A stretch of 64,000 nt of DNA, taken from assembly GCA_020466095.1 (NCBI GenBank), contig CM035807.1:45443978-45507977 (forward strand), written 5' to 3'. Positions 1-10,342 of this stretch are shown piece by piece. The DNA is from Chlorops oryzae. Lineage: Eukaryota > Arthropoda > Insecta > Diptera > Chloropidae. How positions within the stretch are numbered: position 1 is the first letter of the stretch; each line of letters opens with the position of its first letter. The notes below the pieces were generated by a model. That model was not told the DNA's origin. It saw only the letters and a program-made list of their open reading frames with translations, and made no database searches. Made by a program: the position numbers and the translations under genes.

Positions 1-561
1 GTTTGTGATGACGATGAAATTTCTCGGAGCGGTTGTGATGTTTGGTTGGCGGTTGCACGGCGCGAATGATAATTTTTTGGCGATTGCACGGCGCGAATGA
101 TAATTTTTTGTTGTTGTTTTTTCACGATTTGGTTAGGTTTTAAAATAAATAAGATTAGATTTGGCCTTCGTGGCAAATGAAAAAAATTTAAAGGAAATTG
201 GCCTTCGTGGCGATGGAAAAAGTAATAAAAAAGAAAATTATATTTGGCCTTCGTGGCGTTTTTTTTTTTGTTTTCACTTAAATGTATATTTTTCCCCTTT
301 TGTGTACGTTCAGTTCACGAATAAGATTTGGGGTTTTTTCTTTTCACTTAAATTTATATTTTGACTTAAATTTATATTTTGACTTAAATTTTTATACACT
401 GCGAATTTGCGGAGCGGCGAACGTTGAGCGCGTTAACGACCGAAAAAGAGTGACGAACCGTCGCTGGAGTTCGAGCTGTTTAACCAGAGAGAGAGCAAGG
501 TTTCGTTAAAAAGTTATGATTAATGGCTCGTCTCCATTGCGGCTACGGCGAAAACCGAACA
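1..561 (-). repeat. BEL-1 3' LTR, truncated by window start
   Basis: This stretch matches 7777-8337 closely. The repeat ends at CCGAACA, after which the two copies diverge. The second copy shows that the LTR begins about 35 bases further left, with TGTTAAGG, so the outer end lies outside the window. The differences from the other LTR are a few substitutions and homopolymer length changes. Confidence 0.93.
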
Positions 562-599
562 TACTGCCCGCCTTGCGCTACGCAATAGATATTTCTTGC

Positions 600-1373
600 T
601 TACCTGCGCCGGCTGCACAGGAACTCCCGGAACTCCTGCATCACCTCCTGGACGAGGGCCCGGTCCGCAGCTGTGGGGGCCGGCCGCTCCCAGTCGGATG
701 GTGGAGACAGGGATGCACGGTTGAAGCGGATGGGCAAGGGGGCAAACCGGACACTCGCAGCATTTCTCCGAGCGCGACTTCTTCGGCCTGCTGGTCTGGT
801 TGGCGAAGGACGACGAATCAGTGGCGGCGACGGCGATCGTACGGGTGTTGATGTCCGATGCTGATGGCGGGGCCGATGCCTGCCCGTGGAGTTAGCCCGA
901 CGGTGGGATGGGCTCCGCTCGTTGGTCGGCAACTGGTGCCAACGACGAGTAGTGTTACCGCCTTCTGACCGGTGGCGTGGATTTGAGTGATTCCGGCGCC
1001 GGCGCGATCGATGCCGACGACCAGGGACCACTGAACCTTCCGCATCCCGGGCCCTCCGGGGCTGCCACGGGCCGGGTTCAGGAGGCGACGGCGATAGAAA
1101 CCGTTGGTGGATTAGAGTGTGATGCTCTTCGTCACAAATTTTGCATCCGTGTTGCTTTGGGCAGTCCTTCCGCAGATGCAGTGAGGATAGACAGCGGAAA
1201 CAGCATTTTTGCTGCTGGATCGTCAGCAACCGCTTCTCAACGGCCCAGCGGCGGAAGCGGCGACAGCGACTCAGACCGTGGGCCCTATCGCACACCACGC
1301 ATGCCCGTCGTCCTTCCATGGCACTCTGAAATGAATACGAGACACGGATGAGCAGATGCGACATGATAAACAA
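600..1373 (-). CDS. Post-integrase zinc-knuckle / RS-rich ORF of BEL-1
   Basis: This 257-codon open frame lies after the integrase and before the 3' LTR. An internal Met about 18 codons in (MEGRRACVVC) is a plausible true start, because a similar Met precedes the same motif in the BEL-2 copy. The N-terminal part has cysteine/histidine clusters of gag type (CVVC at the front, CCFRC, then CKIC and HHTLIH). The middle is very rich in Arg, Ser and Pro, and the C-terminus reads DRALVQEVMQEFREFL. The region is clearly more GC-rich than the rest of the element. I do not recognise an envelope: no signal peptide or convincing transmembrane segment is seen. A role in nucleic-acid binding is inference from the knuckles and basic tail. 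A degraded homologue lies at 53246-54058. Confidence 0.7.
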   Translation of the reverse strand: MFIMSHLLIRVSYSFQSAMEGRRACVVCDRAHGLSRCRRFRRWAVEKRLLTIQQQKCCFRCLSSLHLRKDCPKQHGCKICDEEHHTLIHQRFLSPSPPEPGPWQPRRARDAEGSVVPGRRHRSRRRRNHSNPRHRSEGGNTTRRWHQLPTNERSPSHRRANSTGRHRPRHQHRTSTPVRSPSPPLIRRPSPTRPAGRRSRARRNAASVRFAPLPIRFNRASLSPPSDWERPAPTAADRALVQEVMQEFREFLCSRRR

Positions 1374-1418
1374 AGAGAGGGGGAGGGGGGAATGTTGCGA
1401 AGGGATGAGGAATACTAG

Positions 1419-4172
1419 TCATAATGTTTCTGGTAATTCGACTGGCAAGAGGCAGAGCTTTGTAATCGGCCTTGTGATGATTCCAGATTGTGTTTTGACG
1501 TCTACAATCCGCACAAGACCATCATCTCCCGGGTGCACTTGAACGATTCTTCCCTTTCTCGACTCAAATGGTGGCAGCTGAGCATCCAGGAGGACGACGA
1601 AGTCGCCAACCTTTAAATTCGGTTGCGGCATCTTCCATTTATCTCTCTTATGTAGATTTAGGAGATATTCCATTTTCCACCGTTGAGCGAAGCGGTGATG
1701 TGGAATTTTTACTTTCTTCCATCGCGTAGTGAGCGGCAAATCAGCGTGTGATTCTTTAGGCCAAGCGGTGAGTAGAGCTCCTCGGAGGAAGTGCCCAGGT
1801 GTCAGTGCTAATAGGTCTGAAGGATCATCTGACATTGGTGTGAGTGGACGCGAGTTCAAGACCCCTTCGATTCGTGCCAACAACGTGGCGAATTCTTCAA
1901 ACGAGAATTTGTGCGGACCAGCTACCTTGACGAAGTGGATCTTGAAGCTTTTGACCGCCGCCTCCCATAATCCGCCCATATGAGGTGCGTGGGGCGGGAT
2001 CAGATGCCATTCGAACCCTTGCAGGGAATATTTTGGTTGAAGGTCGTCAGCAGCACTCGAAACGAATTTAGGGAGTTCGGCATCTAAAGCATTTTTGGCG
2101 CCAATGAAATTCCGGCCGTTGTCGGAGAAAATTCTCTTAGGAAGTCACCGGCGTCCTACGAACCGATCGAATGCGGCCCGGAAAGACATAGTGGACAACT
2201 CCGAGCATAATTCGAGGTGAACCGCCTTAGTGGCGAAACACACAAATACGCAGACGTAGCCCTTGAGATATGGTGCTGTTCGAAGAGTGGAGGCTTTGAT
2301 ATCAAACGGTCCGGCAAAGTCGACGCCGGTATGTGTAAACGGTAGCGACAACGTTGATCTTTCAGCTGGCAGAGCGGCCATCATCTGAGTCTTCACTCGT
2401 TGCTTATGGATGGTGCACGTATGACAGCGAGTGATGCAGCTCTTTATTTTCCGTTTCAATCGCGCGATGTAAAAATTCTGTCGCACCATGCGGAACATGA
2501 GTTGAGCGCCGCCATGCAGGAGTGTTTTATGTGCGAAGTCCAAATACAAGCGGATAAACGTGGAGGCGGCAGGTATGATGATCGGATATCTCTCGTCTAT
2601 CGTAAGATCTGCATGAATAAGCCGGCCATTGACGCACAGCAGCCCATCATCGTCAAGCATAGGGTTCAGCGATAACAGCTCGCTCTTCTTTCCGAGTGGT
2701 TTTCCTTCACTGAGATCCTGATACTCGAGTGGATAATGAAAGGTTTGTGAAAATAAAATTAAACGATTTCTCACCATCGTCAGCTCATCTTGTGACAGTA
2801 TAAGTGTGTTGGGACTTGGGACCATCTCTTTTCGCGCTTGTCTGTAGAAACGCATTACGTAGCCGATGACTCGAAGCGCTCGATCATATGATGAAAATCT
2901 GGCGAGAACGTCTTCCGATTCTGTAATTACGGTGAATGCGGCCGCCTTCCGCTCTTCAAGGGTTGTAGATGATGGGGGTTCAAACTGGGGCCATTTCTCT
3001 GGCGATTCTACGAGCCATGACGGTCCTTGCCACCAAAGCGAATTTTCACAGAGATCCTGAGCTAGCATCCCTCGGGTACCCAAATCAGCTGGATTGTCTC
3101 GCGATCGCACATGGCGCCATGGAGTGTTGCCAACGTTGGTCAGAATTTCGGAAATTCGATTGGCGACGTAAGTTTTCCATGCGTTCGGAGGACGTTTCAG
3201 CCATGCCAGCACGATCGAGGCGTCTGACCATAGAACCGTTTGATGTTCGTGAATATGAAGCTGAGCGTTGATCGATTTGATTAGTCTGGACAGAAGAACG
3301 GCGCCGCAGAGCTCGAGGCGCGGTAGGCTGACAGTTTGCAACGGAGCCACCTTAGATTTCGCCGTAAGCAAGTGAGCATAAACTTGGTTGGGACTCTCGA
3401 TGCGGAGGTAGACTGCTGCACAATATGCTCGCTCCGATGCATCGCAGAATCCGTGGAGCTGAACTGTGACCGTAGGATCGTAGTGTACCCATCTCGGAAT
3501 TTGAATTTGCTCGATGAATGCCAAATCAATGACGAAATCGTTCCAGCGTTCCAAAGCCTTATTCGACACCCGCTGATCCCATTCAGTGCCTTCGAGCCAC
3601 AGCTGTTGCATAAGACCCTTGGCGCGGATGATGATCGGCGTAAGCCATCCTGCTGGGTCGAATAGTTTTGCGATATCAGACAAAATTTGTCGCGTGGTCG
3701 CCGACGATGCAGCAGAATGAGTACTCAATTTGTTTGAAAACCGATCAGCAATGGCATTCCAGCGGATCCCCAACATTTTTGCGTCGCTGGCAGATTTAAA
3801 TTTCAAAAATTCGACATCCAGCAGGTGTGAAGATGCGACATCCTTTAATAGTTCGGCATGATTCGCGGTCATCTTCTTCAACGGAAATCCCGCAGAGCCG
3901 AGCGTGCGAATGAGTTGCGTTTTTGCTGTACATGCCGCTTCGAGTGTATGGCCGCCTGATAGGACGTCGTCGACGTACGTTTTATTCTTCAAAATGAATG
4001 CTGCTTGAGGAGCGTCGTGCGCCGAGTCGCTTGCTAACTGATGAAGCGTTCGAATGGCCAAATATGGAGCACAGTTGACTCCAAACGTCACAGTTTTCAA
4101 TTCGTAATCCTTGACCGGTCCAGTCTCTTTCCTCGCGAAATAGGATGCGTTGAAATGCTCGATCCTCTTCAT
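1419..4172 (-). pseudogene. pol: BEL-1 pol: RT C-part, RNase H, integrase (one stop)
   Basis: The frame continues pol after a frameshift near 4140. The RT motif YVDD is at about residues 66-69 of this piece. RNase H carries D244 (GFCDAS), E287 (LPRLEL) and D317 (LWSDAS). The integrase zinc region follows (HKTLLHGG with CHTC), then the first catalytic Asp in HTGVDFAGPF, the second in IFSDNGRNF and the Glu in GGLWEAAV. The C-terminal integrase fold ends near 1419 with KLCLLP. A single in-frame TGA at 2142-2144 splits integrase just before the second catalytic Asp, and the frame on both sides is otherwise open. With the frameshift repaired by position only, this is one polyprotein with the upstream gag-pro-RT piece. 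Confidence 0.9.
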
Positions 4173-6669
4173 GCACCTGTATCTTTCGATACATCTTCTT
4201 TATGTCGCCGTTAAACACGAATCGATAGAGCCTCCAGTTGAGCAAAAGGATGACCAAATCCGCTTGGAGCACCGGTCCGACATGAAGCACATCGTTCAAC
4301 GATAAGGATGACGTGGTTTTCTGTGACGCATTGAAAACGACGCGCACTTTGGTGGAGGTGCTCTCTGGCTTCATCACTGCATGATGGGGTAGATAAAAAG
4401 AAAGGAAATTATTGTCGTGTATAATTTCAGAATTGGAGCATGGCTCCATGTGATCATATTTTAGATACTCTGCTAACACGGAATTATAAGTGTCGCGCAT
4501 AAGAGGCTGCTTCGCAAGTCTTCTCTCCAGGCTCTGATATTGCGTCAGCGCTCCGAATCGCGATGCACCTAAGCGTAAGGCGGATTTGGAAAATTCGACC
4601 TTAAATGGTAGACGTACGACATATCTTCCTTCGGAATTCTTAACGGTGGTTTGAGCATAAAGCTCTTCACAATAAACGTCCTCTGAAAGAGGCGGAGGGG
4701 AATGTGGAACCTCTTCTTGTTCCCAAAAGGATTTGAGTAGCTCGGAGAGCGACTCATGGTTGTCTCCGGAGGAGACCTGCGTCGTAAACGCTTCGGTGGA
4801 TTCGCTGGCGATGGGCCCGCTCAAATACCACCCGAACACTGAATTTTGTGCTACGAGACTCCCTCCGACATTCATTTTGACTCCAGGTCGTAGTAATTTA
4901 GGCATAATATCGGAGCCGATGACCATATCGATGCGGCCTGGATTCATGAAGTGGGGGTCGGCGAGCTCAAGCGATGAAAGCTCTTGGGGGTCCATGTTGG
5001 AGACCCGTTTGGCTGGAAGCCAATTTGTCAACTTTGGTAACACCACGGCGTCGATCTGATCCTCGAACGTAGAACGAGGCGATGCGAGCATGATGGAACA
5101 CTCTTTTTTTGCAACTTGGGTGCACTGACCGCCCATACCGGATACGTTGCACACTTTGGGCGTAGTTGGAAGATTCAATTGGAGCTGCATCCGTTCCGTA
5201 ATAAACGTCCTTTGAGATCCTTGGTCGAGAAGGGCTCGCACTAAAAAGCGCTCTCCTTGATGCAATATGTGTGTGAGCGCGGTCGGCAACAGTACTTGCG
5301 TCTGGCTAATCGATACGTGCGCATGTGCTTGCGAAGTGGATGATCCATCGGCGGTTACAAAATTCGAAGTCTTCGGTGGCGCGGAAGCCTGCGCCGGATG
5401 GCTCGTCGGAAACGGGCCGTCAGCCTGAAGAGGCGTCGGTGTGGTTAAAGATCCTTGATCCTTTTGTGTAGCCGTTGGATTCTGAAAATGAAGAAGCGTA
5501 TGATGCGATTTTCTGCACTTTGCGCAACGGAAGGTACTATTACACTTTGCCTTTTGATGACCAGTCGAAAGGCAGTTGAGACATCGATGGTGCTGCGAAA
5601 CAGCTTGGACACGTTCGTCGACCGACATATTGAGAAACACATCACCTTGGCGTAGAGGATGGCTGCCGCGACAGAGGACGCAGACTCCATTGGTCCGCTC
5701 TTGGGCTAGAAACACGTTCGTCGAAGGCACTTCGGGTTTTACAGCGGGATGGGGAGCCTCCAATGCATTAAAGCTGGAAAGGCGTTCAACAACTTCATAT
5801 CGCTTAGTCAAAAAGGCATTCATTTGTGGCCACGTTGGCACCTCTCGATGTGACGCCAATGACTGCTCCCAATGCGCGATCGTTTGCGCTGGAAGACGCC
5901 TGGAACAGAAATGAACGAGCAGGGCATCCAAAATATCCACGACTCCATGACTCTTCAGCATCTTAAGGCAGTCGTTGACGGTTGTTTGTATGCGCAGGAT
6001 TCCTTCCGGCGTTTCATCTTGGATAGCAGGCAGGTCAAATAAATTTTTTAATTGATGATCGACGAGGATGCGTTTGTTCTCATATCGCGCTCTAAGAGCC
6101 TCCCACGCATTCGTAAAGTTGTCGCCACACAGCGGATAGCCTTTAACGATAGCACCCGCTGCTCCCGTCGTCTTGCTGCGAAGATGGTATAACTTTTGCA
6201 CTGGTGGCAGCCGAGGGTGATTGACGTAAACCGCGGTGAACATGTCTCGAAATGCTGGCCATTCACTATAGCCACCAGCAAAAACTTCAGTATCACACGG
6301 TGGTACCCTGATGAAATTGTCTTCTCCATGAAAGTCGTTAGGTGGAGGCGTTACCCAAGTGCTCGTCAGCGGTGGATGCTGGGGGGTGATTTCTCGTAAC
6401 AGCTCTTGAAGCTTAGCTCTGGCTATCATCTGAAGATCGCGACAATCGTGATAACTAATTTCCGCTGAATCGGCCGCCTCTGGACTCCAGGCTCCTTGAT
6501 CGACCGCTGCTCGATACGTTTGACGCACTTCATTCCAGTCGTACATCAGTTGTTCGATTTTAATCTCCAGCAATTGCTCGCTTTGATTCATTGGATCGCT
6601 GTTCATGGCTGCATCGCACATGTTCTTGAGCTCAGCTACCGCGGAGTGAAAATGCCGTAAGGGATCCAT
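3982..6669 (-). pseudogene. gag-pol: BEL-1 gag-protease-RT N-part
   Basis: The 895-codon frame begins at MDPLRHF, directly after the untranslated leader. Gag is followed by zinc knuckles around residues 326-392 (CVLC...; CLNCLSTGHQKAKC; CAKC...HHTLLH). In the first knuckle the expected final Cys is Gly (HPLRQGD), whereas the related copy at 44640 keeps Cys (HPLRQCD). An aspartic protease follows (LLDQGSQRTFI, near residue 477; the BEL family usually has D-S/T-G, here D-Q-G). The RT begins after it, and its catalytic motif A is FNGDIKKMYR near residue 818. The last 40 or so codons are out of frame because of a frameshift around 4140, where the true reading moves into the frame of the next pol piece. 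Confidence 0.9.
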
Positions 6670-7741
6670 ATTGTTTACGGATGTTGATCACGAAACCCGA
6701 TTCCTACGAGATGACTGTCCGAAGAATTCAATGCAAGCTCGATCAAATTCACGGTTAAAAAAAATGAGAGCAACTTAAATTATCGCCGGCTTTTGATGTG
6801 AACTGGATGCCTGTTTATGAAAAAGAGATAAAAACCTCGGCCGAAAAGGAACAATACAAGTTATAAAACGGCAACCGCAGTGCCTATATACGACCAATGC
6901 CTACAGTAGCGTACCTCAAATTTGTTTACCTTAACCTTCGCAACACTCCACAAATTTCCTGCAACCCCAAATTCAATTAAAGAAAACCAAATCGTATAAT
7001 GATTGTCAATAAAATATAAATAGAATACGATGCGTTCGATTTGTTCAAAGTTTGTTTTTCCAACCAGTTTGCAAAGTTCCGATTATGCATCAAATCGAAA
7101 GCAGAGCGCGGGCAGAGCGCAGGCAGAGAGACGGAACGTATATGAAACCTGGTGTTCGAATTGCGGTCATACACGTTCGTTCGAACAGGCGATGCGATCA
7201 ACTTCTATGTTCGAAGTTCGATGCAACGCACAGCGTTAGAACTGACCTACGCAACACAATGCACGTAAGCCCGATGTGTTATACAGATTGCCTGGCTCGC
7301 TGTCTGCTAGCCTTGAATTCGTATGGACTTGCAATGGAAAAAACCCAAACTATTTCTATGCGTGTTCCGCAAGCGAAATCCCAACGCAATAAAAGAAAAG
7401 AAGAAACGAAGAACAAAACCGCAATTCGTTCTCACAGGGAACGAGAAACCCAAATGCTGCTTGCCAAACCGCTATGTGCTGGTTGTTTTGCAATATCGAC
7501 TGTGCACAAAAACCACCACCAAAGGCGACACGGATGTGCGAGCGAGATAGATGATACGAATATAAAGAGAAAGGATGAGTCGAAAAGGCGATGTGTGTCA
7601 CGTGCTTGGATCGTGTTGCCCTTGACTTTTCTGGAGGGCAAATAGCGGTAAAGGGTGACACACACGTGGCCTACTTTCTCGATTCCCACTAAGATTGGTC
7701 CACCGGAGCCGATTCCAGGCTCCAGGCACGGGATCGCCAAA
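6670..7741 (-). other. BEL-1 untranslated leader with tRNA-Arg-like PBS
   Basis: About 1.07 kb separates the 5' LTR from gag. Reading minus, the LTR ends in TTAACA at 7742, two T residues follow, and then the primer-binding site starts with TGGCGATCCCG (about 7722-7739). This complements the 3' acceptor end of the insect tRNA-Arg sequence as I remember it (ending in AGGATCGCCA). BEL-2 has the same spacing and motif. No convincing gene is seen in the leader, and the open frames on either strand show no domain. Confidence 0.65.
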
Positions 7742-8337
7742 TGTTAAGGTGCGGGAAAGTAAGAGCCAACGTACCTGTTTGTGATGACGATGAAATTTCT
7801 CGGAGCGGTTGTGATGTTTGGTTGGCGGTTGCACGGCGCGAATGATAATTTTTTGGCGATTGCACGGCGCGAATGATAATTTTTTGTTGTTGTTTTTTCA
7901 CGATTTGGTTAGGTTTTAAAATAAATAAGATTAGATTTGGCCTTCGTGGCAAATGAAAAAAATGTAAAGGAAATTGGCCTTCGTGGCGATGGAAAAAGTA
8001 ATAAAAAAAAAATTATATTTGGCCTTCGTGGCGTTTTTTTTTTGTTTTCACTTAAATGTATATTTTTCCCCTTTTTTGTACGTTCAGTTCACGAATAAGA
8101 TTTGGGGTTTTTTCTTTTCACTTAAATTTATATTTTGACTTAAATTTATATTTTGACTTTTAAATTTTTATACACTGCGAATTTGCGGAGCGGCGAACGT
8201 TGAGCGCGTTAACGACCGAAAAAGAGTGACGAACCGTCGCTGGAGTTCGAGCTGTTTAACCAGAGAGAGAGCAAGGTTTCTTTAAAAAGTTATGATTAAT
8301 GGCTCGTCTCCATTGCGGCTACGGCGAAAACCGAACA
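7742..8337 (-). repeat. BEL-1 5' LTR
   Basis: This complete 596-bp LTR runs on the plus strand from TGTTAAGG to CCGAACA, so it has TG...CA ends. The left boundary is fixed by the PBS two bases outside it, and the right boundary by divergence from the 1-561 copy. The end proximal to the outer flank shares its sequence pattern with the BEL-2 LTRs (ACGAGCC...ATCA, GCTCTCTCTCTGGTT, CAGCTCGAACTCCAG), which shows they are one family. Confidence 0.92.
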
Positions 8338-8724
8338 GTGAATTTTCCTTCTGTTCGAAATAAGTAGAATTTTTATCAGGTGATCATCTAGTCTTTTAAC
8401 TTCAACTACTGTATCGCGGAATCTCTCAGAGATTACAATACCAACAAAGTAACGAGTTTTAGTGATACCGTAATAAAATAACTTATATCCTTCATCAATG
8501 TTACGTGCTTGTGCTCCACTCCATCGGGTTTCCTGAAGTGCACAGATGTCTATTTTTCTTTTTCTTAAACTCAGCGCGAGTTCACTTGATCTACCGGTTA
8601 AGGTGCCAATATTCAGGCTCCTTACTCGAATTTTGTTAGAACAAAAAGAAGGGGGTCGATTGAGTTGTGACGGTTTGTGGTATAACAGTCGGACTGTCAC
8701 TTGGCCTGTCACTTGGCCTGTCAC
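8338..8724 (-). pseudogene. RTE-type LINE endonuclease fragment
   Basis: On the minus strand the translation reads as the start of an apurinic/apyrimidinic-type endonuclease of an RTE-like non-LTR retrotransposon: RVRSLNIGTLTGRS, then DICALQETRWSG with the catalytic Glu, then YGITKTRYFVGIVISER. The frame runs into the BEL-1 LTR at 8338, so the remainder of the gene was cut off by that insertion and would be expected left of the window. The clade call rests on the LNIGTL...LQETRW signature. Confidence 0.7.
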
Positions 8725-8754
8725 TGTTCGTTAAGTTAAAGTTCATTATGTATT

Positions 8755-9840
8755 ATAAATGTAGCAAATCTCTCTACATTCTACATTCTACATTCTATAT
8801 TCTACATTCTATATTTTATATACTATATTCTATATTCTATATTCTATATTCTATTCACTCTACATTCTACATTCTACATCTAATTCTAATCTAAATTCTA
8901 TAATATAAAGTTTAATTATAGTTATATATATATAGAATTTAATATATTAGAATATAGAATATAGAATATAAATATAGAATATAGAATATAGAATAAGAAT
9001 ATAAGAATATAGAATATAGAATATAGAATATATAGAATATAAGAATATAGAATATAGAATATAGAATATAGAATATAGAATATAGAATATAGAATATAGA
9101 ATATAGAATATAGAATATAGAATATAGAATATAGAATATAGAATATAGAATATAGAATATAGAATATAGATATAGATATATAGAATATAGAATATAGAAT
9201 ATAGAATATAGAATAAAGAATATAGAATATAGAATATAGAATATAGAATATAGAATATAGATATAGATATAGAATATAGATATAGATTAGAATATAGAAT
9301 ATAGAATATAGAATATAGAATATAGAATATAGATATAATAAGAATATAGATATAGAATAGATATAGAATTAGAATATAGAATATAGAATATAGAATATAA
9401 GAATATAGAATATAGAATATAGAATATAGAATATAGAATATAGAATATAGAATAGAATAAGAATAAGAATATAGAATATAGAATATAAGAATATAGAATA
9501 TAGAATATAGAATAAAGAATATAGAATATAGAATATAGAATATAGAATATAAAATATAGAATATATTATAAGAATATAGAATATAGAATATAGAATATAG
9601 GAATAATAGAATATAGAATATAGAATATAGAATATAGAAATATAGAATATAGAATATAGAATATAGAATATAGAATATAGAATATAGAATATAGAATATA
9701 GAATATAGAATATAGAATATAGAATATAGAATATAGAATATAGAATATAGAATATAGAATATAGAATATAGAATATAGAATATAGAATATAGAATATAGA
9801 ATATAGAATATAGAATATAGAATATAGAATATATAATATA
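8755..9840. repeat. Heptamer satellite array A, (TAGAATA)n
   Basis: The region is almost entirely a 7-bp unit TAGAATA, with single-base indels and occasional TAGATA or TAAGAATA variants. From 8755 to about 8885 the unit is on the opposite strand (TATTCTA), and from about 8930 onward it is TAGAATA, so the array changes orientation across a short AT-rich spacer. Long tyrosine/isoleucine-rich open frames here are artefacts: a 7-bp unit read in three phases has no stop on one strand. The array ends exactly where the Helitron-like terminus begins at 9841. Confidence 0.95.
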
Positions 9841-10342
9841 CTAGCTGGCACCAAGGCTCGCTCCGAGCCTTCGCGCCAGCTTCGTATGACCCGCGCTCGT
9901 TTCCTTTCCCGGTACAGGTTGATATTGGGCAAAAGTAGTAAAAGTGGTAAAGTAGTATGTTTTTAAATACTCTAGGTTTTTTCATTCTTTGTGTGAAATT
10001 TAAACATTATGCTATAAATTTTTACTTAAACTAAGTACTATCGGCTAATATTTCCTCCTTGCCCACGAAGACGTGGCATTGTTTTATGTACTTAACTGTG
10101 AAATGCGATTACTCCCGATTTAAATAAAAATAAATTTTTTTTATGATTTGAAAGTTTGTTTCGTTTAAATTTTAAATAGCTTGGTGAATTCGTATTTTTT
10201 GCTCAAGCCTACTTTGCTGCTTTTTCATTTTAAATAACCTAGATACCGACTGCAGCGCCATTTCTGTAAAATTATTCCCCTTTCTAATTTAGGGAATAGC
10301 TGTTATCCATCTATCCATCTATCTATTCATCTATCCATCTAA
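9841..10342 (-). mobile_element. Internally deleted Helitron copy
   Basis: Read on the minus strand, the segment ends at 9841 in CTAG followed by T, preceded by a GC-rich hairpin (about 17-bp arms, 9843-9880; inner stem AAGGCTCG/CGAGCCTT). These are features of a Helitron 3' end. Upstream at about 10050-10077 is the start of the Helitron protein (MPRLRGQGGNI, then a stop), and at 10085-10342 the same leader seen at 15640-15850, with its ATCTATCC-type repeats. Almost the whole coding region between start and 3' end is missing. The outermost 5' end is not visible because another Helitron piece begins at 10343. Confidence 0.7.
9843..9880 (-). terminator. Helitron 3' terminal hairpin
   Basis: Arms beginning GCTGGC and ending GCCAGC pair over about 17 bp with roughly three mismatches around a GAG loop, with a perfect inner 8-bp stem. 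It directly precedes CTAG|T in minus orientation. In Helitrons such a hairpin lies just upstream of the CTRR end. Here it almost touches the end, closer than the usual ten or so bases. Confidence 0.55.

Larger units (their letters stand above)
1..8337 (-). mobile_element. BEL/Pao LTR retrotransposon BEL-1
   Basis: Two LTR copies (1-561, cut by the window edge, and 7742-8337) bracket about 7.2 kb that reads on the minus strand as gag, protease, RT, RNase H, integrase and one further reading frame. The gene order, with RT before integrase, and the domain motifs are those of BEL/Pao. The LTR copies differ at only a handful of sites over about 560 bp, so the insertion is fairly young. Coding lesions seen are a frameshift near 4140 and an in-frame TGA at 2142-2144. 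The same family occurs as a much older copy at 41880-54515. The element interrupts an RTE-type fragment at 8338. Confidence 0.93.

Noticed and set aside
600..1373. Envelope gene downstream of pol in BEL-1
   Set aside because: The frame has zinc-knuckle and Arg/Ser features but no convincing signal peptide, glycosylation-rich ectodomain or membrane anchor.
7052..7645. 197-codon open frame on the plus strand in the BEL-1 leader
   Set aside because: It is antisense to the untranslated leader, shows no domain, and no corresponding long open frame was noticed in the BEL-2 leader.
8755..9840. CRISPR-like array
   Set aside because: The repeats are contiguous 7-mers without unique spacers, in a eukaryotic setting.
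9369..9985. Long Tyr/Ile/Leu/Phe/Ser-rich frames in the heptamer arrays (also 29848-30874 and 33057-34046)
   Set aside because: They arise because a 7-bp unit yields a stop-free 21-bp period on one strand. The translation is just the repeat.
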